Assembly (NCBI RefSeq): GCF_014332695.1
Contig: NZ_MBUA01000001.1
Coordinates: 1,364,001-1,428,000 of the forward strand
Length of the DNA: 64,000 nt
Direction: 5' to 3'
From: Flavihumibacter stibioxidans
GTDB lineage: Bacteria > Bacteroidota > Bacteroidia > Chitinophagales > Chitinophagaceae
Part shown: positions 8,202 through 16,118 of the stretch, piece by piece
Position numbering within the stretch: the first letter of the stretch is position 1
Layout: each line of letters begins with the position of its first letter
Notes under the pieces: model-generated
Told to the model about the DNA's origin: nothing
Databases searched by the model: none
What the model saw: the letters and a program-made list of their open reading frames with translations, nothing else
Position numbers and translations under genes: made by a program

Positions 8202-8786
8202 ATGAAAAGAATACTGACGGTTTTGGTATTGGGAATGAGCTTGCAGATGGCTATGGCCCAGGACAGTACCACCATAAAAAAGACAGACAGGTTTACAAAG
8301 GGACAAAGGATGCATCAGGGAGGCCCCATGAAAAAACATTTTCGCGATGGCGGCAGGCAATCGGGGTGGATGAATGACCTGAACCTGACAGAAGCCCAGC
8401 AACTCAAAATGAAGGAACTCCGGAACAAACACAAGGCGGAAATGATGGCCGTACTTACACCGGAGCAAACACAGCAATTACAGAAAAAGAAGGCCGAACG
8501 CATGCAAATGCGGGCTGAACGCGCCAAGGCCGGAATGGACCGGATGAAAAAGAACCTCAATTTGACCGATGAGCAGGTTGCCCGTATGGAGCAGCTGAAC
8601 AAGGAATTCAGGCAGCAATCCGATGTGATCCGCGCCAATGAAAAACTGGCCGGAGCCCAGCAACAACAGAAACTGCAGGCCCTTCGCCAGGCTCACCGTG
8701 AAAACATGAAGGCCATATTGACACCTGAACAAAAGGAGATGATGAAACAAAGGGCTGAAAAACGCCGCCCTGGTAACTCCCGGTGA
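8202..8786 (+). CDS. Spy/CpxP-like periplasmic protein
   Basis: 194 residues from ATG 8202; the upstream part of the frame, to 8163, would destroy the signal peptide. Signal: MKRILTVLVLGMSLQMAMAQ. The mature protein is almost entirely charged helix, rich in Lys, Gln, Met and Arg, with three LTxxQ-like motifs (LTEAQQLKMKEL, LTPEQTQQL, LTDEQVARMEQL, and again LTPEQKEMM). This is the hallmark of Spy/CpxP chaperones and related metal-responsive sensors. A role in envelope stress is inferred from the family. A terminator follows at 8818. Confidence 0.8.
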   Translation: MKRILTVLVLGMSLQMAMAQDSTTIKKTDRFTKGQRMHQGGPMKKHFRDGGRQSGWMNDLNLTEAQQLKMKELRNKHKAEMMAVLTPEQTQQLQKKKAERMQMRAERAKAGMDRMKKNLNLTDEQVARMEQLNKEFRQQSDVIRANEKLAGAQQQQKLQALRQAHRENMKAILTPEQKEMMKQRAEKRRPGNSR

Positions 8787-8817
8787 TCAATCGTTAAATA
8801 ATACCCTATAAACTATC

Positions 8818-8844
8818 AAAAGACAGCTATCCCGGCTGTCTTTT
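8818..8844 (+). terminator. Intrinsic terminator after the Spy-like gene
   Basis: A 10-bp stem (AAAAGACAGC at 8818-8827 with GCTGTCTTTT at 8835-8844) and a 7-nt loop, ending in T residues. The next promoter box begins at 8846, directly after the stem. Confidence 0.8.
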
Positions 8845-8845
8845 G

Positions 8846-8853
8846 TATTTTTG
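8846..8853 (+). promoter_or_regulatory. -7 promoter box (TATTTTTG) of the RsuA-family gene
   Basis: TATTTTTG matches TAnnTTTG, 37 nt before the ATG at 8891, giving a leader of about 30 nt. It abuts the terminator of the preceding gene. Confidence 0.5.
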
Positions 8854-8890
8854 CCGCCATCCCTGTTGAAAAACAGTAAAATACATACGC

Positions 8891-10045
8891 ATGAAAAAGA
8901 CCCATGGGTTCGAGAAATTCGCGAACAAGAAGAAGGCCGGTACCGTAAAAGAGCAGTACAAAAAAGAAAGAAGAGTTGAAAAAAAAGAGCGCGAAGAAGG
9001 AATCAACCAGCGTTTTGAAGAGAAAAGAAAAACCCGTTCTGAACAATCGGAAACCCCTAAGGGTCATATCAAACGCTCCGATCTTGAAGCCAGGCCTGCA
9101 GGTGGTAAAAAGGGATTTCCCGCAGCTTCCGGCCGGCCGGTCAGACCTGGTATCAAAAAGACAGGCGCTGCAACAGGGCGGACCGATACGCGGCCTGCAG
9201 CCAAATCCGCTGGCGCTAAATCCCCTGACGCCGCACACAAACAACCATCCCCGGCGCATGCCCAACAACCAGCCAGCCAGCTTTCCGGCAACCACACCGG
9301 TTCAGTTATGCCATTGAATAAATTCATCGCCCATTGCGGTATCTGTGCCAGGCGTGATGCCGCCATGCTGGTAAAAGAAGGTGGCATTACGGTGAATGGG
9401 CAGACCATCACAGAACCCGGATTCAAGGTGACTGAAAAAGACGAAGTAAAACTGAAGGGCAAACGCATCTCCATTTCTAAAAACCTCGTCTATATCCTGC
9501 TCAACAAACCCAAGGATTATCTCACTACAACGGATGACCCCCAGGGGCGGAAAACAGTACTGGACCTGATCAAAGCGGCCACTAACGAGCGGGTATACCC
9601 GATCGGGCGACTCGACCGCAACACAAGCGGTGTGTTGCTGCTGACCAATGATGGCGAACTGGCGCAAACACTTTCCCACCCAAAAAACCAGGTGAAGAAA
9701 GTTTATGAGGTAAAACTGGATCGCCCCCTTACCAAAACAGATTTTGAGACCATCATAAACGGTATTACCCTGGAAGATGGTTTTGTTGCACCCGATGCGC
9801 TGGGATATGCCGACCCGAAAGACAAAAGCGTTATCGGTATCGAGATCCACAGTGGCAGAAACCGCATCGTACGCCGCATCTTCGAACACCTGAAATATGA
9901 TGTTCGCGGCCTTGACCGCGTGATGTATGCCGGCCTAACCAAAAAGAACGTAAACAGGGGCAAATGGCGTTTCCTGGCTGAAAAGGAAGTTCGTATCCTG
10001 AAGCATTTCTCCAAAGATGGCAAAAAGGAAAAAAAACAGCAGTAA
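8891..10045 (+). CDS. RsuA/RluB-family rRNA pseudouridine synthase with a long basic N-terminus
   Basis: 384 residues. Residues 1 to about 135 are low-complexity and Lys/Arg/Ala-rich (KKERRVEKKEREEG and so on). An S4 RNA-binding domain follows (MPLNKFIAHCGICARRDAAMLVKEGGI), then the pseudouridine synthase domain with catalytic Asp in GRLDRNTSGVLLLTNDG and the downstream GRNRIVRRIFEHL. It probably modifies 23S rRNA (RluB-type). The disordered extension is common in Bacteroidota homologues and may bind rRNA. A second pseudouridine synthase gene follows after 35 bp. Confidence 0.9.
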   Translation: MKKTHGFEKFANKKKAGTVKEQYKKERRVEKKEREEGINQRFEEKRKTRSEQSETPKGHIKRSDLEARPAGGKKGFPAASGRPVRPGIKKTGAATGRTDTRPAAKSAGAKSPDAAHKQPSPAHAQQPASQLSGNHTGSVMPLNKFIAHCGICARRDAAMLVKEGGITVNGQTITEPGFKVTEKDEVKLKGKRISISKNLVYILLNKPKDYLTTTDDPQGRKTVLDLIKAATNERVYPIGRLDRNTSGVLLLTNDGELAQTLSHPKNQVKKVYEVKLDRPLTKTDFETIINGITLEDGFVAPDALGYADPKDKSVIGIEIHSGRNRIVRRIFEHLKYDVRGLDRVMYAGLTKKNVNRGKWRFLAEKEVRILKHFSKDGKKEKKQQ

Positions 10046-10080
10046 ACTCCGCCTGATTAACGTTTAGCATTAACCGAAGA

Positions 10081-10800
10081 ATGAAACATCCATTGGAAAT
10101 ATTACTGGAAACTGATGACCTGGTGGCGATCAACAAACCAGCTGGCCTGCTCTCCATACCCGACCGCGAGCAATCAGAGCCCTCATTAAAGGATCATCTT
10201 CTGAATCGTTTTGGTTCGATATATACTGTACACAGGCTTGATAAGGAAACAAGCGGTGTAATTGTTTTCGCCAAGAATGAGTCCAGTCACAGGTACCTGT
10301 CACAACAATTTGAATCCAGGACTACGGAAAAATTTTACAATGGCCTGGTCCTTGGGAAAGTGTATGATGAAGAAGGTGTGATTGATGAACCGATTGGTGA
10401 ACATCCGGCCAAAAAGGGATTGATGACGGTTGTCAGGAAGGGTAAGCCCTCCGTTACAGCATTCAGGTGCCTGCAGTCCTTTTCTATGTATAGCTGGATG
10501 GAATTCAAGATCCTGACCGGCCGCACGCACCAGATCAGGGTACACATGAAACATTATGGTCATCCCATCGTATGCGATCCGCTTTATGGGGACGGCAAGC
10601 CGGTTTTATTATCATCCATCAAGAAGAAATTCAAGCTTGGTAAAGATGTACTGGAGGAAAAGCCCTTGCTGAACAGGCTGGCACTGCATGCGCGGGAATT
10701 GCGTTTTTCTGATATCCAGGGAAAACAAATAATCCTGGAAGCCCCGTTGCCAAAGGATTTGCGGGCCACATTGCAACAACTCGAAAAACAAGGCGTCTGA
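10081..10800 (+). CDS. RluA-family pseudouridine synthase
   Basis: 239 residues. The RluA signature with catalytic Asp is seen in YTVHRLDKETSGVIVFAK; GRTHQIRVHMKHYGHPIVCDPLYG is the conserved C-terminal RluA motif. There is no S4 domain. It isomerises uridine in rRNA or tRNA; the site cannot be told from sequence. It lies 35 bp after the RsuA-family gene on the same strand and is probably co-transcribed. The last codons GGC GTC TGA fall inside a 48-bp perfect palindrome. Confidence 0.9.
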   Translation: MKHPLEILLETDDLVAINKPAGLLSIPDREQSEPSLKDHLLNRFGSIYTVHRLDKETSGVIVFAKNESSHRYLSQQFESRTTEKFYNGLVLGKVYDEEGVIDEPIGEHPAKKGLMTVVRKGKPSVTAFRCLQSFSMYSWMEFKILTGRTHQIRVHMKHYGHPIVCDPLYGDGKPVLLSSIKKKFKLGKDVLEEKPLLNRLALHARELRFSDIQGKQIILEAPLPKDLRATLQQLEKQGV

Positions 10801-10838
10801 CGCACGTCTGACGTACGTCAGACGTGCGTCAGACGCCT
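10791..10838. repeat. Nested palindrome, family A copy 2
   Basis: A perfect 48-bp palindrome centred on GTAC at 10813-10816, with the same CGTCTGACG units as copy 1. The dinucleotide between units is CA on the left and TG on the right, the reverse of copy 1. It contains the stop codon of the RluA-family gene and is followed by a T-rich stretch (GGGATTTTTTATTTTTTT), so here it could act as a terminator. Confidence 0.95.
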
Positions 10839-10848
10839 GAGGGATTTT

Positions 10849-12225
10849 TTATTTTTTTACCAGTTCCATTTTCTCGGGGTTCCAGAGCATTGCTTTGTCT
10901 TCGCGGTAGCTGTCGTTACAGAGCAGCGCAGGCGCAGCGGCACGGTAGCCGAAAACGGCATCCTCCACCACTTTCCCACCCTTCCCCTTACGGATGGCAT
11001 CGAAGAAATTGACAAAATGATCATAGGGACCGCCCTTGTAGCCCTTTTCTGCACGGAAGGTAAACTCCTGGGGAGGCAGTATCCTTTTGCGTCCGGAAAC
11101 AGGTGTGCCGGCTTTTTTCATTTGTTCAATGAAGAATGGATCATCGGAAGCTACTTCCTTGTTGCGCTTCACGGTTACGTCATCCCAGGTGATGTCCATG
11201 GAACCTTCACTGCCCACGAGTTTCAGGAAAGTGGTACCACTGGTTCCATCCACGAAATTGCAACGGAGCGACAGGTTGAAGGCAGGATGGGCCTTGCTTT
11301 CACCGTAATCGAATGTCCCCAGCAATACATCAGGAACCTCACGGCCATCCTTCCAGTAACGCAGTCCACCCGAAGAGTAAACCTTATTGGGTCCAAAAGA
11401 GTCGGTGATAAAGTGCAGGCTTGAGAAAAGATGTACAAACAGGTCGCCCGACATTCCGGTACCATAATCGGTGTAATTTCTCCAGCGGAAGAAACGGGTT
11501 TTGTCGAAGGGACGTTTGGTTGTATTGCTGATAAATGTTTCCCAATCAACGGTGGAAGGGGAAGCATCCTCAGGAATGGGATATTGCCATGCGCCTGTTG
11601 GAGAATGCCTGGCCCAGAAACCTTCGGCATAGTTCAACTGGCCGATGGCGCCATCTTTAAGTAATTCCTTTGCCTTTTCATTTCCGAGGGATGATACGCC
11701 CTGGCTGCCCACCTGGAAAATCTTTCCTGATTCCTGCTGGGCCTTGATCACAGCTGGTCCTTCGCCAATGCTGTGCACCATCGGCTTTTCGCAATAAACA
11801 TGTTTACCGGCGCGCAGTGAATCGATGGATATCTGCTGGTGCCAGTGATCCGGAGTGGCAATGATCACCGCATCAATATCTTTCCTGTTCAGGATTTCCT
11901 TATAGCTGCGGGTGGTGAAAATATCTGTACCCCATCTCTGTTTGGCTTCCTTCAACCGGCCATCGTAGAGGTCGCAAACCGCAACCAGTTTCACTCCCGG
12001 AACCTGGAGGGCAGTGATGGTGTCCTGAACCCCCATACCCCCGGCTCCAATCAGGGCGATATTAATCTGGTCGTTGGCCTCAAAGCCTGCCCTGCTTTTG
12101 AGTATTTGAAAGGGGGTATCCCGGTTGCCGGCAGCCAGTACCTGGCCACCTGTGGCTACTGCGGCAGTAGCGGCTGCAATATTCCTGATAAAACTTCTTC
12201 TGGAAGCACCTGAATTTTTACTCAT
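10849..12225 (-). CDS. Tat-exported Gfo/Idh/MocA-family oxidoreductase
   Basis: 458 residues. The N-terminus is a twin-arginine signal (SRRSFIRNIAAATAAVATGG). A Rossmann fold follows (INIALIGAGGMGVQD), then the EKP motif (HVYCEKPMVHS) and the C-terminal Gfo/Idh domain (GMSGDLFVHLFSSLHFI). These NAD(P)-dependent enzymes oxidise or reduce sugars. It lies 45 bp after a DUF1080 gene. In other Bacteroidota, DUF1080 (3-keto-glycoside hydrolase) and exported Gfo/Idh proteins act together on 3-keto-sugars, which is the likely role here. Substrate unknown. Confidence 0.88.
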   Translation of the reverse strand: MSKNSGASRRSFIRNIAAATAAVATGGQVLAAGNRDTPFQILKSRAGFEANDQINIALIGAGGMGVQDTITALQVPGVKLVAVCDLYDGRLKEAKQRWGTDIFTTRSYKEILNRKDIDAVIIATPDHWHQQISIDSLRAGKHVYCEKPMVHSIGEGPAVIKAQQESGKIFQVGSQGVSSLGNEKAKELLKDGAIGQLNYAEGFWARHSPTGAWQYPIPEDASPSTVDWETFISNTTKRPFDKTRFFRWRNYTDYGTGMSGDLFVHLFSSLHFITDSFGPNKVYSSGGLRYWKDGREVPDVLLGTFDYGESKAHPAFNLSLRCNFVDGTSGTTFLKLVGSEGSMDITWDDVTVKRNKEVASDDPFFIEQMKKAGTPVSGRKRILPPQEFTFRAEKGYKGGPYDHFVNFFDAIRKGKGGKVVEDAVFGYRAAAPALLCNDSYREDKAMLWNPEKMELVKK

Positions 12226-12270
12226 GGTGTTGATTTGAGATGTTGACGGTGTTGATTTTGGTATTGTGTG

Positions 12271-12870
12271 TTATTTCTTTTCCTGGATGCGGATGTTTTT
12301 CCAGCGCACTTTGATGCCGCCCCCATCATGGATCTGCAGGGCGATAAAGCCGTTACCGGCGCCGATCTTCTCATCCTTCAACTCAACGATCTGGTGACCG
12401 TTCAGCCAGGTAGTCACTACATCGTTTACCACCAGGATGCGCATTTTATTCCAGCCATCCATATCGAGCCACTGTTCGTCCTCGGGTTGTGGTTTGATGA
12501 GCCAGCCGCGTCCGTAAGACTCATAAATTCCTCCGGAATGTTTACCCTTGGGGGCCACTTCCACCTGCCAGCCGCTGATCTTGGTGCCTTCGATTCCGGA
12601 ACGGATGAAGATGCCGCTGTTTCCGTTTGCTTCCAGTTTGAATTCAACGTTCAGCTCAAAATTTTTGTAGGGCTTTTTCGTGGAAAGATAACCGTACTGT
12701 TTGTCCGGCCCGCTTTCACAAACAAGTTCGCCGTTCTCCACATACCATTTTTCGGTACCATGAACGGTCCACCCTTTCAGGTTTTTGCCATTAAAAAGTG
12801 ATTTGGTTTTCTGCGCCTGTAAGCCGGCGGTCGTTACGAGTGCAAGCAATGCGATATATAGGTATTTCAT
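12271..12870 (-). CDS. DUF1080 protein (3-keto-glycoside hydrolase type)
   Basis: 199 residues with a signal peptide (MKYLYIALLALVTTAGLQAQ) and one DUF1080 domain: SLFNGKNLKGW, ELNVEFKLEANGNSGIFIRS, GWQVEVAPKGKHSGGIYES, WNKMRILVVNDVVTTWLNG and a final GGIKVRWKNIRI. The fold is a jelly-roll related to laminin-G/concanavalin. Family members have been shown to hydrolyse 3-keto-disaccharides. First gene of the pair with the Gfo/Idh oxidoreductase. A palindrome CAATCGATTG lies 71 bp upstream of the start. Confidence 0.88.
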   Translation of the reverse strand: MKYLYIALLALVTTAGLQAQKTKSLFNGKNLKGWTVHGTEKWYVENGELVCESGPDKQYGYLSTKKPYKNFELNVEFKLEANGNSGIFIRSGIEGTKISGWQVEVAPKGKHSGGIYESYGRGWLIKPQPEDEQWLDMDGWNKMRILVVNDVVTTWLNGHQIVELKDEKIGAGNGFIALQIHDGGGIKVRWKNIRIQEKK

Positions 12871-12940
12871 TCGCTCAATTTAATGAATGAATCATACAAT
12901 TTGAATAACAAAATAGGTAAAACGGGATAGCGGGCAATAT

Positions 12941-12950
12941 CAATCGATTG
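12941..12950. promoter_or_regulatory. Possible LacI-type operator (CAATCGATTG)
   Basis: A perfect 10-bp palindrome with the central CG pair typical of LacI-family operators, upstream of the DUF1080-Gfo/Idh pair. There is also GATTGCGT at 12946-12953 with an inverted copy at 12999-13006. No LacI gene is in the window. Confidence 0.3.
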
Positions 12951-13057
12951 CGTACATGTTTTATTTAGATGGCGCAGGCATCCGGACAATGTCATTAAAC
13001 GCAATCAGCTAAACAGGTGGCAGAAAAAACTTTCCGGTTTAGGGTTTCCGGGGATGA

Positions 13058-13978
13058 TTATTGATTGGTTTTACTGTTGAGGGGTGCGCCTACCGCGATA
13101 TCACAACGATGACCTGGTTCTCCGTGTTTCGGGTTCAATCCGGTGGTTGAAGAAGTTGTATTGGGTTGGAAATTTGTATTGGCAACCACAGTATCAGATA
13201 TCAAAGCAAGTGGCGCAGGAGAGGTGGTCAGATTGGATGAACTGCCCGGATTGGCAGTTGCCGGGGTGAGAGCAGGTTTAACCGGCGGGTTAGAGCCAAC
13301 AGGTTTTGAATTGAGCGGTGCACCCACGGCAATATCACACCGATGCCCGGGTTCCCCGTGTTTTGGATTCAATCCCGCTGAAGTTTTGATACCGGCACTA
13401 TTATTCTGGTTTAATGTAATGGAATTGTTCGCTGGTATGGCAACAGGGTTAGCAGTTGTGGTTGTGTTGGTGCTTGAAGCTGCGCTATTGAGAGGTGCAC
13501 CTACCGCGATATCGCAGCGATGGCCGGGTTCTCCATGTTTTGGGTTAAGGCCCTGTGAAACTGCTGAAACCGGAACGGGAGTTGTTGGCTGCTGCATCAC
13601 AGGCAGTGATTGACCTGCCGGGTTCAATGGTTTATTCACCAGTGAGGCCAGGTTTGGAGCACTAACTGCCGGAAGATTATTCATACCGGTTGAAGACAGG
13701 GATGAACCTGATTGAAGGGAGGGGCCTGATTGAAGGGATGAACCTGATTGAAGGGGAGCTACCCCCGCATTGGCAAGTGGCGCCCCGACAGCAATATCAC
13801 AACGATGCCCCGGCATGCCATGTGCAGGGTTTAATTGTCCGCCCGATACGGGTGCCGTTCCCCTTAGTCCCGGGAAATACTGGCCGCTTGCAGACAGATC
13901 CGTGCGGGGTAAACTCTGGTCACAGGATGCCAGCAGCATGACAGACGCCAGGACCGGGAGAAGGTTACACTTTTTCAT
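13058..13978 (-). CDS. Lipoprotein with four NPxHGxPGHRCDIAVGAPL repeats
   Basis: 306 residues. Lipoprotein signal with lipobox LLASC (Cys19). Four near-identical 20-residue repeats occur at about 49-68, 144-163, 203-222 and 281-300, each with the core HGxPGHRCDIAVGAPL. They are joined by low-complexity Ser/Thr/Pro/Asn linkers of 40-75 residues. Every repeat has conserved His, His-Arg-Cys and Asp residues, so metal or heme binding or a thiol function is possible. I have seen related single motifs in Bacteroidota proteins but know of no function. The linkers include three 6-residue repeats (LQSGSS-like), seen in DNA as 18-bp repeats at 13700-13753. Likely surface or periplasmic. Confidence 0.75.
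   Translation of the reverse strand: MKKCNLLPVLASVMLLASCDQSLPRTDLSASGQYFPGLRGTAPVSGGQLNPAHGMPGHRCDIAVGAPLANAGVAPLQSGSSLQSGPSLQSGSSLSSTGMNNLPAVSAPNLASLVNKPLNPAGQSLPVMQQPTTPVPVSAVSQGLNPKHGEPGHRCDIAVGAPLNSAASSTNTTTTANPVAIPANNSITLNQNNSAGIKTSAGLNPKHGEPGHRCDIAVGAPLNSKPVGSNPPVKPALTPATANPGSSSNLTTSPAPLALISDTVVANTNFQPNTTSSTTGLNPKHGEPGHRCDIAVGAPLNSKTNQ
13700..13753. repeat. Three tandem 18-bp repeats inside the repeat lipoprotein gene
   Basis: Three consecutive 18-bp units (13700-13717, 13718-13735, 13736-13753) ending in CCTGATTGAAGG encode SLQSGS/PSLQSG linkers. A candidate site for length variation by slippage. Confidence 0.8.
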
Positions 13979-14038
13979 ATCGGGAAATTTCTATGTATAT
14001 ATACGAATATTCTCCATCTAAAGTATGTAGACACCCCC

Positions 14039-15319
14039 TTATTCCGGTTTGAATACTTTGCCTTCCTTCATAACGAAGCTTACACGGCCCATTGCTTTCA
14101 CGTCCTTAACAGGATCACCTTCTACGGCGATGATATCTGCCAGCTTACCTTTTTCAATGGAACCCAGCTGCTCACTGGCACCCAGTAATTCTGCTGCGCC
14201 AACAGTGGCGGACTGGATAGCTTCGATTACGGGCATGCCTGCTTCATGCATATACACAAATTCCATCCAGTTCTTACCGTGCGCAAAAACGCCTGCATCC
14301 GTACCGAAAGCAATTTTCACTCCGGCTTTAAATGCTTTGGCAAATGTTGCCTGGATCTGCGGGCCGGTAGCCAGGGCCTTGGGGGTTACGATATCTGTAT
14401 AATAACCCGGAATCTTTGCACTGTCGGCCGTAGATTTTCCTGCAGTAATGGTAGGAACCAACCAGGTGCCGTATTGTTTCATCAGGGAGATGCCTTCATC
14501 ATCGAGGAAGGTACCATGTTCAATGGAATTTACCCCGCCGCGGACGGCCCTCTTGATGCCTTCCGCTCCATGCGCATGGGCCGCAACCTTGAAACCATAG
14601 TCCTTAGCAGCGCCAACAATCGCTTTTACCTCTTCTTCCGTAAACTGGGCATTGGAACCATCCTTTGCCTGACTGAGCACGCCGCCGGTAGCGGTAATTT
14701 TGATACAGTCGGAACCCTCTTTATACCGCTGCCGAACCGCCTGGTAGGCATCAGCGCTTCCATTGATCACTCCTTCCCGCGGACCGGGATCCCCCATAAG
14801 GTCTTTCCTGAATCCGTTTGTGGGATCCGCATGACCACCTGTTGTAGCGATCGATTTACCGGATGTAAATATTCTTGGTCCGGCTACCTGGCCTTTTGCG
14901 ATGGCATTGCGTAAGGCAATATTAACACCGCTTCCACCCAGGTCGCGAACCGTGGTAAAACCAGTCAGTAAGGTGCGCTTTGCATAATTGAGTGATTCAA
15001 ACGCTATGTCGGCAGGATTCTGGATAAACCTGTCTGCAGCGCCGCCCTTTTTTGTTTCTCCTTCCAGGTGTACGTGCATATCAATGAGCCCGGGCATCAC
15101 CGTTCGGTTTTTAAGGTCAATGAGTTTATCTGTTGGCGTCGGTTGTACATAACCGTTACGAACATCTGAAATTGTTTTTCCATCCACAATGATGGTCATG
15201 GATGTCAGGATTTTGCCGGCTTTCACGTCTACCAGCTGCCCGCAATGTAAAAAGGTTTTTTGGGCATGACCAAGCAGGGAACTGCCTGCCAGGAGGGCTA
15301 CGATACAGAGTTTTTTCAT
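14039..15319 (-). CDS. Exported amidohydrolase (imidazolonepropionase/prolidase-like)
   Basis: 426 residues with signal peptide (MKKLCIVALLAGSSLLGHAQ). Metal-dependent amidohydrolase with HxH in LIDMHVHLEG, a metal-bridging Lys region (CIKITATGG), the later His residues in KVAAHAHGAEGIKRAV and SIEHGTF, and the catalytic Asp in IAFGTDAGVF. Close relatives are annotated as Xaa-Pro dipeptidase-like or imidazolonepropionase-like amidohydrolases. Periplasmic; the substrate is unknown. Its promoter region lies next to a terminator that serves the downstream peroxiredoxin gene. Confidence 0.88.
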   Translation of the reverse strand: MKKLCIVALLAGSSLLGHAQKTFLHCGQLVDVKAGKILTSMTIIVDGKTISDVRNGYVQPTPTDKLIDLKNRTVMPGLIDMHVHLEGETKKGGAADRFIQNPADIAFESLNYAKRTLLTGFTTVRDLGGSGVNIALRNAIAKGQVAGPRIFTSGKSIATTGGHADPTNGFRKDLMGDPGPREGVINGSADAYQAVRQRYKEGSDCIKITATGGVLSQAKDGSNAQFTEEEVKAIVGAAKDYGFKVAAHAHGAEGIKRAVRGGVNSIEHGTFLDDEGISLMKQYGTWLVPTITAGKSTADSAKIPGYYTDIVTPKALATGPQIQATFAKAFKAGVKIAFGTDAGVFAHGKNWMEFVYMHEAGMPVIEAIQSATVGAAELLGASEQLGSIEKGKLADIIAVEGDPVKDVKAMGRVSFVMKEGKVFKPE

Positions 15320-15353
15320 ACAGCCTGGGGTGTTTTGAAGGTTGTAACTTACA

Positions 15354-15388
15354 AAAAAATCCCGGTGACAGGCTCACCGGGATTTTTT
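15354..15388. terminator. Bidirectional intrinsic terminator
   Basis: A 15-bp stem (A-run plus TCCCGGTGA, complementary copy from 15374) and a 5-nt loop (CAGGC, 15369-15373), with A-run on one side and T-run on the other. It lies between two minus-strand genes, so it may end transcripts arriving from the amidohydrolase start side or act on both strands. Confidence 0.75.
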
Positions 15389-15420
15389 ATTTAAACTGAC
15401 TGTTTGTTCATTTGTGTGCT

Positions 15421-16059
15421 TTACACGGTATCTGGCTGGGGTGTAAATCGCAGGTAAGGTTTCACCACATTTACACCTTTGGGGAATTTTTTAATGGCCT
15501 CTTCGGTATTAACAGAAAGTGCCACGATTACATCATCCCCTGACTTCCAGTCGGCCGGAGTAGCAACGCTGTAGTTGGCCGTCAGCTGGAGGGAATCAAT
15601 CACCCGCAATACTTCATAGAAATTACGGCCGGTTGATGCCGGGTAGGTAATCATAAGTTTGATCTTTTTATCAGGTCCGATAACAAACAATGAACGGACT
15701 GTGAAAGTCTCCGAAGCTTTTGGGTGGATCATGTCATACAGATTGGCAACTTCCCTGTTTTCATCCGCAATGATCGGGAAATCCACTGTGCAGTGCTGGG
15801 TTTGGTTGATATCATTACGCCAGTCCAGGTGCTTATCGAGCGGATCAACACTCAGGGCAAGAACTTTGACATTACGTTTTTCAAACTCCTGTTTCAGCAG
15901 GGCGGTTTTTCCCAGTTCGGTTGTACAAACGGGCGTATAGTCTGCCGGGTGAGAAAATAAAACGCCCCAACTGTTGCCGAGGTATTCATGGAAATCGATT
16001 TCCCCTTCAGTGGTAATCGTTTTGAAATTTGGCGCTATATCGCCAAGATGTAAACTCAT
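15421..16059 (-). CDS. 1-Cys peroxiredoxin (Prx6 type)
   Basis: 212 residues. The peroxidatic Cys45 is in the motif PADYTPVCTTELG. The C-terminal extension (LSVNTEEAIKKFPKGVNVVKPYLRFTP) is typical of the Prx6 group, and no resolving Cys in the usual 2-Cys place is seen. It reduces hydrogen and organic peroxides in the cytoplasm. Single gene. A -7-like TATCTTAG lies about 20 nt before the ATG. Confidence 0.93.
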   Translation of the reverse strand: MSLHLGDIAPNFKTITTEGEIDFHEYLGNSWGVLFSHPADYTPVCTTELGKTALLKQEFEKRNVKVLALSVDPLDKHLDWRNDINQTQHCTVDFPIIADENREVANLYDMIHPKASETFTVRSLFVIGPDKKIKLMITYPASTGRNFYEVLRVIDSLQLTANYSVATPADWKSGDDVIVALSVNTEEAIKKFPKGVNVVKPYLRFTPQPDTV

Positions 16060-16118
16060 AAGCTGAAATTTTAAGGATGGGGGCTAAGATAATTAATTTC
16101 CTATTATTCCGATAGGAA

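Noticed and set aside
13058-13978. CRISPR-like array in the lipoprotein gene
   Set aside because: The four repeats are 60-bp coding repeats in frame with irregular linkers and no cas genes nearby; they encode a protein motif.
14246-14914. 222-codon frame antisense to the amidohydrolase
   Set aside because: No recognisable motif; the opposite strand encodes the metal-site signatures.
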